A stretch of 51,440 nucleotides of DNA. It comes from Cladosporium sp. IMV 00045. Lineage: Eukaryota; Ascomycota; Dothideomycetes; Cladosporiales; Cladosporiaceae. Position numbers and translations under genes: made by a program. Positions 18,942 to 29,451 of this stretch are shown here, piece by piece (position 1 is the stretch's first letter; every line of letters starts with the position of its first letter). Under the pieces are notes generated by a model that was given only the letters and a program-made list of their open reading frames with translations, did no database searches and was not told the origin of the DNA. Where the stretch lies: contig MSJI02000544.1 in the NCBI GenBank assembly GCA_001931905.2, positions 1-51,440 of the forward strand. The letters run 5' to 3'.

Positions 18942-21900
18942 ATGCTTGTGTTGTTGGATGATGGGATGGATTGAGACATCGGACCTACACTGCAGGGGAC
19001 GGGAAGATATATACTACGAGAGAAGAGAGACAGTGACAGAGAGAGAGAGGCGTATTACTACCGTGGACGATTACCACCAGGAATGAGCCGCATGGCGACA
19101 ATGACACCAACGAGCAAGATTCGTATCGACCTTGGATGACAGGAGAGGTCCGGAGGAAGGGGAATGGGGGATTGTAGGCGGGATGCGAAGGTCGTAAGAC
19201 TGGCAGGCAATGTTTTGGTATGGCTTCCTGTTGGACGTCCAGGGAAGCGGCGGTCGTGCGGCACAGGCGAGAGGAGACGACATCGGCTTGGTCAGGAATA
19301 AGCCTGATTGATTTGTTCCTAATGGCCGGTAAGGCTGGTATAGTCAGAGGAAATACGCCGTGGGATCGTAAGGCCTGCTTCGAGGCGTTTCGCCTGGGTT
19401 GTTGCGGGCTTCTTCAGCGGCCGGCGCCGAACGACCTCAAGGCTGTCGAGGCTGTTGGAAGGATGCGTTCGGAATGATTGACGGTTCTGTCATTTTTGTT
19501 TCCGATCAGATAGAGAATTATTCTGGAGGTGTATGAAAAATGTGTTTGCTCTTCATGTTGATATAAGCACCTTGATTTCTGCCATCCAGTGAAGTCGTTT
19601 GTCGTTCGCGGCTGCCACTCCGGGAACGTCACCTCACTTTGCTACCCCAACCCTAACCCTTCACTGAACAGCAACATCCGCATTACTTCCTCGCTACTTT
19701 TACCCTCCCCGACAACTGTTGTACTATCTCATGGCTCAACTCTGGAGCCTATGTAGGGACAAACTCTATTGGACTTGGTCTTGGGCGATGTGTATATGGC
19801 TCTTAAGGGTTAGTCAGGATGCTAATGCCTTGTGATCTAGTTTACTAAGAAGTTTCTGTGTGCCACCTCTAAGCGCATCACATCGACGATGATCAGCATG
19901 GACTACACAAAGAGCCCTTGTACAGACTCATTCATCGGGCATTCATCCTTTGCCGTGGTGCGACCCGTTCCCCGACGAGACCAACATGACCATCAAGCAC
20001 AGTCGAGCCCTCAAGTCTATGTCTATGCTAAACCTTAGCACTACCCCAAACCACAAACATGGAAATGTGTCGTGTGAAAGCCATTCACCGGTTCTGACGA
20101 CTACTACACGCAGTACACATGTCAGTGGCACGCCCCTTCTGTTCCAGACCAGGATTATTGCGAAATTACCCAAGGATTGAGCACGGCGAAGCTCCATAAT
20201 ATGTATGTCACCCGTCCGCCTGGATCGCATCTAGGATCGTAGCCTATAGGGCTTCGAACACTTCTCGGGACTTATACCTGCAGAAGCCATGCTGCAAAGA
20301 CGAAATAGAAGGACTGGCTTGACTCGCGACTCGCATCGTCCTCTCAGCGGCAGGTCATTTGTCAAGGATGGCGTCGACTTGCATCCATCCAGACTCCCCT
20401 CCCACGCTGATACATCTCCAATGATGCGTCGATGCCGACTCCCAGAATCTTGGGGGATCATGCGAAGTAAAGGTACTGATGGGTATGTACAAATTCCGAG
20501 CCGATGCCCTGTGATGCCCTATACAGCGCCTGTCACCGGCTGAAGCCATAGCCTTTAAATTGTGCTATAGTATCTCTTCAAAAGGCCTCTTTTCGGTGAT
20601 GAAACGCTGCCGAGCCAACTTACTACAGAATATACCGTCACTCATGTGGCTGAGCCCTCACCCCACGCTCCACGTTTTGCGGTGGTCGGATGAACAGACC
20701 GAAGTTGGAGCGGCTTGAACCGTTGGGGGCCGTTTCGCACTGATGATCGCCTGGTCATGGTCGAATCCGTGGGCGTGGTGCTGATGATTTGAAGGATTGC
20801 GATTACTGCCCACGCGTGCCTACTGTGCTGGATATAACCGGCAGCTATCCAAGCTGGAAGTAAGAGAACCAAGAAGCAATCGGCTATCACCAGGCTGCAC
20901 AAGACGGCACATGGGTTTCTGCAGCGGGAAACATGAGTCGGGAGGATGCAGGCGCGTGGAGAGAGAGCTGGCGCACCAATGAGAGGGTCGAGGCATGTCA
21001 CAGGGTCGGAACAACCCAATTAACTCACTGCCCTGCACCAAGGAAGCCTTCTCTCGCTTGATGGGCTGCATAAGAAGATTTTTTTTTTTTTTTTTCTTTC
21101 TCTTGCCTTAGATGTGCGCCACAGCCTTGCAGCAGGTTCGTGGGGGATGCAAGCTGATCCTCGTGCCATCCTTGAAACTGAACGCATGACTTTGTGTCTG
21201 AGAACGAGATACATCAATACAGAGTCCATGTAACGAATGTAGCCATACCAACCAACACTTGACGACGGCAGCGGAGCGGTACTATCAATACTACTGGCGA
21301 GACTAGCACAGCCAGCCTCCAGCAGCAGGGTTCGTCGGCTGAATTCGTAGCGGCCTTCATCGCTCTCTAGCGCGCCAGCACTAGGAAGAGCTCTCTCTCC
21401 AAACAGACGGCGATGTCGAGAGTTTGGAGACAAATCGCCCACTTGGCCGCTCAGCGCCCGCCGTCGCTCATGGAGCTCGTCTAAGTTATTCCCAACCTGC
21501 ATCTTCCGCGCAGTGGGGATATTGCGGCGGTGGGACGGCCGCGCAGGGACATGTGCTCTGACTTCACTTCCCTCTCCCCCTCGGCCCTTCTGCTTTGATG
21601 TGTGTGCTTCTGAGGTAAAACTGCCTTTGGCCCTTACCAAAGCCTGTCGCTACCGCCCCTCTGGCCCGATTTCAATATTATCATTATTCTCCGTGCTCGT
21701 GTGCCGATTGTGTGTTTCTCTCCGCCCCGTGACACGTCCGACCTCGACCATACCGGTATACTCCTCCAACACTCGTCTCGCCCGGATCCCTCCTCCACAG
21801 CCGCAGCTGTGCCACGTCCTTCTCGACGACTCGAAGCTCGCTGCTCCAGCTACGCTACGTACGCTACGCTGCGACCGTTTCACTTCCTTCGTCTATCACA

Positions 21901-22057
21901 ACCCCGCCGCGGCAACACGGCCACCCGCGGCCTCGACTGACACTCTGCTCTCTTCTTCAGTCTCTCCGCCTCGTCATAGAGACTTGAAGGTGTTGCGCTG
22001 CACTCGTCGCGCGCAACTGCTCGCTCGTCGCGCCTCGCAAGCCGACCAACCGCAGCC
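18942..22057. other. 3.1 kb gene-poor region and bHLH gene leader
   Basis: No convincing gene is found. The longest frame (21020-21640 minus) has no recognisable domain. Notable points are a telomere-like AACCCTAACCCT at 19649-19660, a T17 tract at 21079-21095, and the last 457 bases (21601-22057). Those contain no ATG and are pyrimidine-rich, which suggests a long leader of the downstream bHLH gene. A seven-codon frame with stop at 21598-21618 precedes that ATG-free part. Confidence 0.45.
21079..21095 (+). repeat. T17 homopolymer
   Basis: A run of 17 T lies in the gene-poor region upstream of the bHLH gene. It could be a promoter poly(dA:dT) nucleosome-excluding tract or the tail of an old retro-copy. 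No coding remains are seen next to it. Confidence 0.6.
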
Positions 22058-24340
22058 ATGAACACCCCCGCCGACCAGGTCTGGTCGCAGGCGCCCGACA
22101 ACATGGATAACATGGCCTCGATGACCACCGGTCTCGACGATATCTCCAACATATTCAACATCGACGATTTCAACCTGGACAGCTTGCCAGACATTGACGG
22201 CAACGGCTTTGGCGAGCACATTCCGCAGTCCCACCCAGGCACGCACCCAACAACGCCGTTTGACGAGAATATGGGCCAATTGGGGGCGCCGCCCGGCACT
22301 GCTACGCAAGATTTCGGAGGCCAGAATGACTTTGGGATACCGAGCTCCATGGCTGGACATCAGCACTTCAGCGGCCAGCCCATAGCGAACAATATGCACT
22401 TTGGCGCGGACCCTATGTATCAGCATCAAATGCAGCAACAATACCCCCAGCAGCAGCAGTCCAACTTCCAGTTCAATCACCAGCAACAATTCCCGCCTAG
22501 CCACCAAGTTCCTCCCACGCCCAACAGTCTCGAGATACACGGCGAGGCTGGCCGTTTCATGCAGCATCAGATGGACGCCCAGCAGCGAGCTATGCTCGAA
22601 CAGCAGTACCAGATGCGAAAGGAGCAGCAAGTGCAATTTACACCCATGGCATCGCCGTCCAGCACTCCTTACCACATGCATCAGGATTTCACCGTACCAG
22701 GCGACTTTTTCTCCCCTCTCACATCGCCTGCGCTCCACGCTCAGAACCAGCCACAATCGCGACAGCAATTCACCGCTCACCAGCAGGGCTACTACACGAA
22801 TCCCAGCACCGCTGCGAGCTCGGCGGCTCCGAGTCCCATCGACGCGAACGGAGATGTGGAAATGGGTGGCGACGGTGTTGCACCGACAGAGTCAGCGAGC
22901 CAACCCAAGAAGCCTGCCCGAAGGAAGCCTGCGACACCGAGGACTTTCGCCATGAACAAGGTCAAGCAAAGTCCCATACAGAAACCGCAAAAAAGGAAGT
23001 CTGTGGCGCTGGCACACAAGGACGCGGATGCTGTGGTGCAGGACGCCCAACGGTCTGGCCACATCGCACCCAAATCTGCAGGCCTCCAAATGCCGCCTCC
23101 GTTTGAGAGCTCGGAAAATGACAGTGTTTCGCCAGAAGCGCTGAACGACCTGCCCATGGGCCCTCCGCCTAGACCTGGATCGGTTTCGCAGTCGCCCGCC
23201 ATCGCTCCTCACAACCAGAGCGTTTCTGGACCGGCCGCAACTCCCAAATCTCTCCTTTCGATGAAGGGTGCTCAAGATATGAATGCGCCTGCGAGTACGG
23301 GTATCTCTGGCCAAATGGGACAGGCATCCTTGGAAGATCTCGAACTGCCCGAAGCTGCGGAAAATCCAGGATCGACTGCGACACATTCGCAAGTCTTGAA
23401 CTCGCAAGAGCCGACACCTCGACTCATGCCCTCCCGTAAAACCCCAAAACTCGGTCCTCTTAGCACGCCTTCATCAGGCAAGCCTACTTCTGCTTCCAAC
23501 AGTCCCGCTCATGCGTTGTCTCCCATGACAGCGAGTACCCCTGCTGGTTTACTGAAGGACAAGAAGGACAACAAAGGCGGACGTGCAACCAGCAAGAAGC
23601 GTGGTAGCGTCAGTACCACCAACTCAGCAATGGTCTCTCCCGCACTCCGACCAAAGGTCAGCCCGAGTATCAAGCCTCTGCTACCTGAAGGCAGTAAGTT
23701 ACCACTACCCAAATTGCACATCAACAAACAATCATCTAACCAATCACCAACAGCCAGCCTCCACTCCCCGACCCACGCCCTCCTCCTCGCCTCCAAATCC
23801 AACTACCAAAACCTCCTCGAAGGCAACCACCTCCCCGGCATCTCCTACCCGGACTCCCTCTCAACCGGCCTGACCAGCAAACGCACCTCGCACAAAGTCG
23901 CCGAGCAAGGCCGCCGCAACCGCATCAACGACGCCCTCAAAGAAATGCAAGCCCTCATCCCCGCCTCGTCCGGCGCCCGCGCCGAAGAGCTCATGACTGC
24001 CGACGCCGGCGACGACGACAGCCAGGAAGCCAAGGAGAAGGACCGCGACGCCGCCGTCAAGAGCAATAGCTCCAAAGCCGCGACGGTCGAGAGTGCGAAT
24101 CGGTATATTCGCGTGTTGAAGGAGAGCGATGCGGCGCAGAAGAATGCGATCGCGGAGTTGCGCAAGGAGCTGGACGAGATGCGAGAGAAGATGGGCGTGA
24201 AGGCGGAAGAGAAGACGGATGAGCCGGCGGTCGATGGCGCGAAGGAGGGTTCCGAGGAGCCTGTGGGTGTTGATGAGGCTTCGAAGTCGCCGGAAACGGC
24301 CAAGGCGGCGCCTGCTGCTGAGGATGAAGCGGTCAAGTGA
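22058..24340 (+). CDS. NUC-1/Pho4-like bHLH transcription factor
   Basis: Two exons: 22058-23693 and 23754-24340, giving 740 residues. The 60-base intron (GTAAGT, ATCTAAC branch, ACAG) has no stop and keeps the frame, so the unspliced frame also reads through. Splicing joins LLPEG to TSLHSPTHALLLASKS, which is the more natural join for the family. The N-terminus is acidic-hydrophobic (DDISNIFNIDDFNLDSLPD), a likely activation domain. A long Gln/Pro/Ser-rich region follows with a KKPARRKP basic patch. The bHLH begins near residue 588 (KRTSHKVAEQGRRNRIND). It has a long acidic loop, a second helix (ATVESANRYIRVLKES) and a leucine-zipper-like coil. The H, E and R residues of the basic region fit E-box (CACGTG) binding. 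The likely role is activator of phosphate-starvation genes, as for Neurospora NUC-1 and yeast Pho4. Confidence 0.85.
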   Translation: MNTPADQVWSQAPDNMDNMASMTTGLDDISNIFNIDDFNLDSLPDIDGNGFGEHIPQSHPGTHPTTPFDENMGQLGAPPGTATQDFGGQNDFGIPSSMAGHQHFSGQPIANNMHFGADPMYQHQMQQQYPQQQQSNFQFNHQQQFPPSHQVPPTPNSLEIHGEAGRFMQHQMDAQQRAMLEQQYQMRKEQQVQFTPMASPSSTPYHMHQDFTVPGDFFSPLTSPALHAQNQPQSRQQFTAHQQGYYTNPSTAASSAAPSPIDANGDVEMGGDGVAPTESASQPKKPARRKPATPRTFAMNKVKQSPIQKPQKRKSVALAHKDADAVVQDAQRSGHIAPKSAGLQMPPPFESSENDSVSPEALNDLPMGPPPRPGSVSQSPAIAPHNQSVSGPAATPKSLLSMKGAQDMNAPASTGISGQMGQASLEDLELPEAAENPGSTATHSQVLNSQEPTPRLMPSRKTPKLGPLSTPSSGKPTSASNSPAHALSPMTASTPAGLLKDKKDNKGGRATSKKRGSVSTTNSAMVSPALRPKVSPSIKPLLPEGSKLPLPKLHINKQSSNQSPTASLHSPTHALLLASKSNYQNLLEGNHLPGISYPDSLSTGLTSKRTSHKVAEQGRRNRINDALKEMQALIPASSGARAEELMTADAGDDDSQEAKEKDRDAAVKSNSSKAATVESANRYIRVLKESDAAQKNAIAELRKELDEMREKMGVKAEEKTDEPAVDGAKEGSEEPVGVDEASKSPETAKAAPAAEDEAVK

Positions 24341-25270
24341 GGCGGGCTCTTTGGCGGAGCTTTTTCATTTGATACGTTTAGTCGGGCGGGAATGAATACT
24401 GCTCGACTCGAAGACTTTCTGGAGAGTGACAACAGCGCTCTTCCACTTTGCATAGTCGATACACCCCCCTCCTCTTACATGAGATCGCGGAACCAGGAAA
24501 GAACGACTCCGAGCCTTTAACGAATTCGATACCCACCTCAGGATGCGAAACCGCACAATGGCGACGATTGATCCAACCCAAAGGTACACTGCAACCTGCC
24601 CACGCCGAGGAAATACCCCATGAGCGGTGGAATCAACAAGGGCGGGTATCGAAACGTGCGATCACAATACACCCTGCTCTCCCTGCGGGGGTTGAGAGAT
24701 ACCACGTCGCCAGTCGATGGTTCTCACGTGAAGTGAAGGACGAGACGACAAACGATATCACAGCTCTATCTATATTCATGGAGCGAAGCGTCGAAGAAAC
24801 TTTGTTTTGTTTCCAATTTTTTTTTTTTTGTTTCATGCATGTACTTTTTATATACAACGCCCCATTCTTCTGTAGCTCTCGCTCTGGCTTTTGAGCTGAG
24901 CTGAAGAAACAGGAACCAAGATTACTATTTCACTCAACGGTCCGATGATCCGTTGACGGTTTCCGATGGCTACATGGTACCTACCTAGATATATATTCTC
25001 ATCCTTTCTCTTTCTCGAGCATACCGGTCAATTTCACCTCCTTCGGCTGCCATTGCATGGAATTGGCACTCTGACTTCGAGTTCTTTTCTTCTGGATACA
25101 CCAGCGCTGGAGGCCCCAAGAGCAATCAGCCCTCGTCTCCGGTTTTGTGCAGTGTTTCCAGCTTCGGTTGCGATGTCTAGCCCAAATTTTTGAGCGATAT
25201 ATCCAATTTTGTACACGTCCCTGTCAGTTGCCATCCAGCAATTCCTCGATGATTCCTCACGAAACATCAA
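24341..25270. other. intergenic between bHLH gene and tRNA-Thr
   Basis: This holds the 3' UTR of the bHLH gene and the 5' flank of the tRNA. A T13 run lies at 24817-24829. Short frames on both strands look random. No gene is supported. Confidence 0.45.
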
Positions 25271-25343
25271 GCCCTGATAGCTCAGTTGGTAGAGCGCGTC
25301 ACTAGTAATGACGAGGTCGCCGGTTCGACTCCGTCTTAGGGCA
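25271..25343 (+). tRNA. tRNA-Thr (anticodon AGT)
   Basis: The 73 bases fold as a cloverleaf. The acceptor is GCCCTGA/TTAGGGC with one G-T pair. The D arm is GCTC-AGTTGGTA-GAGC. The anticodon arm is CGTCA-CTAGTAA-TGACG, giving anticodon AGT. The variable loop is AGGTC and the T arm GCCGG-TTCGACT-CCGTC. The discriminator is A. There is no intron. The second pair of the T stem is C-T, a mismatch. The B-box region GGTTCGACTCC is close to consensus. A T-run (CATTTTTG) just downstream fits Pol III termination. Confidence 0.92.
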
Positions 25344-25858
25344 TTACATTTTTGCTTTTTGATTTGCTTCCTCTAACATATCATTCACAGTTCGTTCAGT
25401 GGGTAGAGGTGATGGTTTTGATCGTGTTGCGTTGCGTTGCTGTGATGTTGGGGCATGTGAGGGGCAATGATTGGTTTGTGTCGTTTTGATTCAATACGGC
25501 TCAAGGGATGGGATTGATTGAATGGAGGGGAGGGTGATCGATGATCGATCATTTGCGAAGAATGATCCATGTCGTTCTGCATGGGTCGTTAGACAGAACA
25601 GACCGGCTCTATGATATGGCGAACCGTTATTCCATTTGGAGTATTCCCCGCATGTCTTACAATGCACTGGCAGCAGGGAGCATGGCGGAACCCCTCATCC
25701 GGATCATGCATGCGTACTTTATAGACAGATAGCTACCTGTACCTATCTGATGAACCATAGGCATGTTCAGTCTTATTAAAAGACCGGCAGGTGCGGTCAG
25801 CACGATCGAGCTCATTATCACAACTGATCCCACCAAAAAACACCATCAATATCAAACC
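25344..25858. other. P450 upstream region
   Basis: These 515 bases separate the tRNA from the P450 start. TACTTTATAGAC near 25713-25724 and TCTTATTAAAAG near 25773 are AT-rich and could serve as core promoter elements. The reading frame open from 25763 is in frame with the P450, but the better start is 25859 (ACCATGG context, followed directly by the membrane anchor). No separate gene is seen. Confidence 0.4.
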
Positions 25859-27589
25859 ATGGCCCTAATCCCTCTAACCGCCCTCATCACCTCCCTCGCC
25901 GTCTTGACCTACACCGTCCTCTTCATCGGTCGACGAGAAAAACACCTCCCTCCAGGCCCACCGACCCTCCCCATCCTAGGCAACATTCACCAAGTCCCCA
26001 AGAAAGGCGCCCACTTCCAATTCACGGAATGGGCCAAACAATACGGCGGCATCTACAGTCTGAAACTCGGCACCGGCACCGCGGTCGTGATCACGGATCG
26101 TCGTCTGGTCAAACAGCTCGTCGATAAGAAGAGCGCTCTGTATTCCGAGAGGCCGAAGTCGTATGTCGCCAATTTGATTGCTGGAGGCGATCATATTCTT
26201 CTCATGGATTACGGGCAGCAGTGGCGGGCGACGAGGAAGTTGCTACATGGGAATTTGATGGAGAAGGTTGTTGGTACGTCCTGGCTTGGGAAGTGCTGTC
26301 TTTTGATTGTGATATTGACGGGTTTCTAGATGAGCAACACTTGCCTTTGCAGGAGGCCGAGGCGAGGCAGATGATTCGGGACTATCTTCTTAAACCGGAA
26401 GATCACATGCTGCATCCCAAGCGATTCAGTAACTCGATCACAATGTCCATTGTTTGGGGCATTCGCACACCCACACCTCAGACGGAACATATGCAAAGGT
26501 AAGTGATCACCGATCCGATCCATCTCCCAGACAGAATCCATCTCACCCGACCCGATCAGCCTTTACAGCCTGATGGAAATCTGGTCTCGCGTGATGGAAA
26601 CCGGCGCCACGCCCCCCGTCGACATCTACCCTCTCCTACACCACCTCCCCCAGAAGATCTTCCTGAACTGGCGCAACCGCGCCACCCACGTCCAGCGCTC
26701 CATGAACGCCCTCTACGCCTCCTTCCTCTCCTCCCTGCGCGCCCGCCGGGCCACCTCCGGCTCCCGCGCCAGCATCATGGACAAAGTCCTCGACCAGGCC
26801 GAAAAGGAGGACGCCAAACCCACCGCCCCCGGCCTGAAATTCACCGACCACGCTTTCTACTTCCTCGGCGGCACCCTGACCGAAGGCGGCAGCGACACGA
26901 GCGCCAGCATCATCACCTCTTTCGTGCAAGCGATGCTCGCCCACCCTTCCATCCAGCGCAAAGCGCAATCTCAGATCGACTCCGTCATCCCCGCCACCCG
27001 CAGCCCGACTTGGAGCGACCTCGCTTCCCTCCCGTACATTTCCCAATGCGTGAAAGAGACCATGCGCTGGCGTCCCGTCACGCCGCTCGCCTTCCCGCAC
27101 GCTCTCGCGCAAGACGACTGGATCGAGGACCCACACGGCGGCCAATCGTATCTGCTGCGCAAGGGCACGACGGTGATCATCAACGCGTGGGGAATGCAGC
27201 ACGACGCAACCCGCTTCGAGAAGCCAGAGGAGTTCGATCCGGATCATTTCGCGGGCGTGACGAAACTCGCGCCCGAGCTCGCCAACGGGCCTTGGGAGGA
27301 GAGGGACCATTACGGCTACGGGGCGGGGAGGAGACTCTGTCCCGGTATCCACCTCGCGGAGAGGAATTTGTTCCTCGCGATGGCGAAGTTGCTTTGGGCT
27401 TTTGAGATTTTGCCTGTGGAGGGAAAGGGCGGTGTTGATACTGATCCGAGGACGGGGTATTGTGAGGGGTTTTTGGTTTGCGCGCATGATTTCCCGGCGA
27501 GGTTTGAGGTTAGGGGAGGGCAGAGGAGGGAGGCGGTTGAGAGGGAGTTTGGAGAGGCGGAGAGGGTTTTTTTGAAGTTTCAGGGGTGA
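25859..27589 (+). CDS. microsomal cytochrome P450 monooxygenase
   Basis: Three exons: 25859-26273, 26330-26498 and 26560-27589, giving 537 residues. Introns are 56 and 61 bases. The N-terminal membrane anchor (MALIPLTALITSLAVLTYTVLFIG) is followed by the hinge LPPGPPTLP. Next come the I-helix GGSDTS with D307, the K-helix E361-x-x-R364 (ETMR), and the heme loop YGYGAGRRLCPG with the thiolate C455. All key residues are present, so the enzyme should be active at the ER. The overall look resembles the O-methylsterigmatocystin oxidoreductase-like fungal P450s, but family-level naming needs a database. The substrate is unknown. The gene stands alone: its neighbours are a tRNA and an unrelated coiled-coil protein, and no synthase gene is near. 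Confidence 0.9.
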
Positions 27590-28213
27590 TGGGTTGAGTC
27601 TTTTCTTGGGAGTTTGATGGGAGGGCGAGGATTGGCCCATTGCCATGCTCGAGGCAGGCCTGAGCAGACCATGTTGATGTGCGCAATGTGTCATGATGTA
27701 GTTACACTACAATCGTTATAGTCCCCAAATTACTTTCCAGAACACATAGCAGATTTGCGTTGTGATCTTGTAAGGGCCCCTGTGACTTTTTGTAGGTTGC
27801 GACCTCTTCATCTGAACGAGAAATGCCTCCCAGGATTTACTGGTTCGCTCAGGGTGATTCGTGCTGACGTACAGCATGAGAGCTCAGTCTCGTCACATCA
27901 TCCAAGGCTGTTCGGACAATCTGCGCTTTGATCACTCTTTTAGAGAACGAAGTGATCGCAGACCCGAGAGCCAGACATAGTCATTTCCATGTGTTGGATA
28001 AGCAAGAGGGCGATCGAATGCCAGCATTGAATGGCATGGGCCAGGTGTACCGCGGGAGCCCGCTCTTTCGCCACCTCCTTTTATGCGTGGGTATGATCCA
28101 AGAATGTACACTCCGCAAGGTTAAGTGTGGTAGCCCAGGATACCGGTATTTTGGGTGGGAGGATGGTGCTCCATGAGGTTTCAGGAGAGAAGCAGAATAA
28201 AAGGCTGCTGACC
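27590..28213. other. convergent intergenic region
   Basis: The 624 bases between the P450 stop and the stop of the minus-strand coiled-coil gene contain no frame I can support. It should hold the two 3' UTRs. Confidence 0.45.
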
Positions 28214-29098
28214 TCACTTCACAGCCTGTCCCTGATCTCCCTGGTCACTGCTACTCCCAGTAGCCGAGCTACCACTCCAAAGACTCCTGCTCTCAGCTTC
28301 CACACCTCTCATTGCTTCCGCAACGATGTCCAGCTTGCTGACGACATCACCCACGCTTCTCTCCACCATGCGGAAGTACTCTTCGTTCTTTCCTCTCCTC
28401 TCACTCGCCCGACGAATATCCTCGGCCGTCTCATCTTCCATCTGCGTCCTGCTCTCTTTGGCAGTCTCATCGCTGCGTACGCTCTCATCGGACAGCACCG
28501 TCGAAGCCGATGTTTGCGTGTCCGCCCGATTCCTCATACCCTGCCCTCCCATAGACTGAGTAGCACTCTGCCGTCGTCCACCGTCCATGCTGAAATGCGA
28601 AATATCATTCTCCGCCGCTGAAGAATTGAGCAAACCGCTCTCCTCATTCCCACGCCCCCAGGCCCAAGCAAGCGCTACCTGCGCATCGCGCAGCTCGTCC
28701 AGCGCTTTGGCGTGGCTTTCCCCGAAAACGTGCGTGGAGCTCTGAGCGGTCAGTTCCACCTCGTTGAGCGTGCTCTGCATCTCCTTCCAGCGCGCCTCGG
28801 TGCTTCGTTCGCTGTCTTTGCGCAAGCGAGGGCTGACATCTTTGTCTTGCTTGGGCTCTTCGGCCGGCGTTTCGGGTGGTTCCCAGGGTCGTGAGAGAGC
28901 GCTTCGCTGCCTGTTTAGGGGATCGCGGGTGGGTTTGGGGTTTGCGGCGTCGGGGACTAGTTGGCGCGAGACGGAGAGTTGGGATGTGTTTCGTGATGGA
29001 GGTCCTACGAAGAGCGAGGGCGCTGGGAGGCGGCTTGGTTTGGTCTTTGCGGTTGGTGAGGGTTTCACCGATTTGGTGGATTGTGAGGCGGAAGACAT
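28214..29098 (-). CDS. fungal coiled-coil protein of unknown function
   Basis: A single exon of 294 residues with an ATG at 29096-29098. The N-terminal third is Ser/Pro/Lys-rich and probably disordered. The central block (about residues 97-155: ARWKEMQSTLNEVELTAQS...HVFGESHAKALDELRDAQVALAWAWG) is predicted helical and is the part most likely conserved. A Ser/Thr/Gln-rich linker follows, then a second charged helix (about 226-270: DIRRASERRGKNEEYFRMVERSVGDVVSKLDIVAEAMRGVE). It may belong to the DUF5315-type fungal family, but I am not sure. There is no catalytic motif, signal or membrane segment. It is divergent from the MFS gene with 353 bases between starts. Confidence 0.65.
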   Translation of the reverse strand: MSSASQSTKSVKPSPTAKTKPSRLPAPSLFVGPPSRNTSQLSVSRQLVPDAANPKPTRDPLNRQRSALSRPWEPPETPAEEPKQDKDVSPRLRKDSERSTEARWKEMQSTLNEVELTAQSSTHVFGESHAKALDELRDAQVALAWAWGRGNEESGLLNSSAAENDISHFSMDGGRRQSATQSMGGQGMRNRADTQTSASTVLSDESVRSDETAKESRTQMEDETAEDIRRASERRGKNEEYFRMVERSVGDVVSKLDIVAEAMRGVEAESRSLWSGSSATGSSSDQGDQGQAVK

Positions 29099-29451
29099 GG
29101 CTGATTGTGTGATATCTGTTACATGGCAACGTCAGGAATGGAGTATGCGATTGTGAAGCTACATGTACATGAAGTGAACGTTGACGTATGTGATCATGGC
29201 AACTGCCCGTTTGGGCCGTCTCCGCGAGTTGAAGTGAAACGCGCGCAACGGAGCTCAGGCCTCTCTGCGCGTCATCCGGAGCCGAACGGCCAGACATGCA
29301 ATAAATATATCCTCCAGAATCCAATCCTGACTTTGGACAGACCATATACTCCATGGACCTCGGACCAAGGCGATGATACGCCACACGACACACAGTCAAC
29401 CGGAACGTTAAGCGCACCTCAACGCTCGCTGCAGTGCGACAAACAAACGCC
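29099..29451. other. divergent promoter region
   Basis: This separates the coiled-coil gene (minus) and the MFS transporter (plus). AATAAATATATCC near 29300 could be a core promoter element for the MFS gene. No gene is present. Confidence 0.4.

Noticed and set aside
21020..21640. 206-codon minus-strand frame in the gene-poor region
   Set aside because: It contains the translated T17 tract as polylysine and has no recognisable domain.
26636..27694. 352-codon frame antisense to the P450
   Set aside because: The P450 on plus has all catalytic motifs; the antisense frame is Gly/Val/Arg-rich and is a codon-bias artefact.
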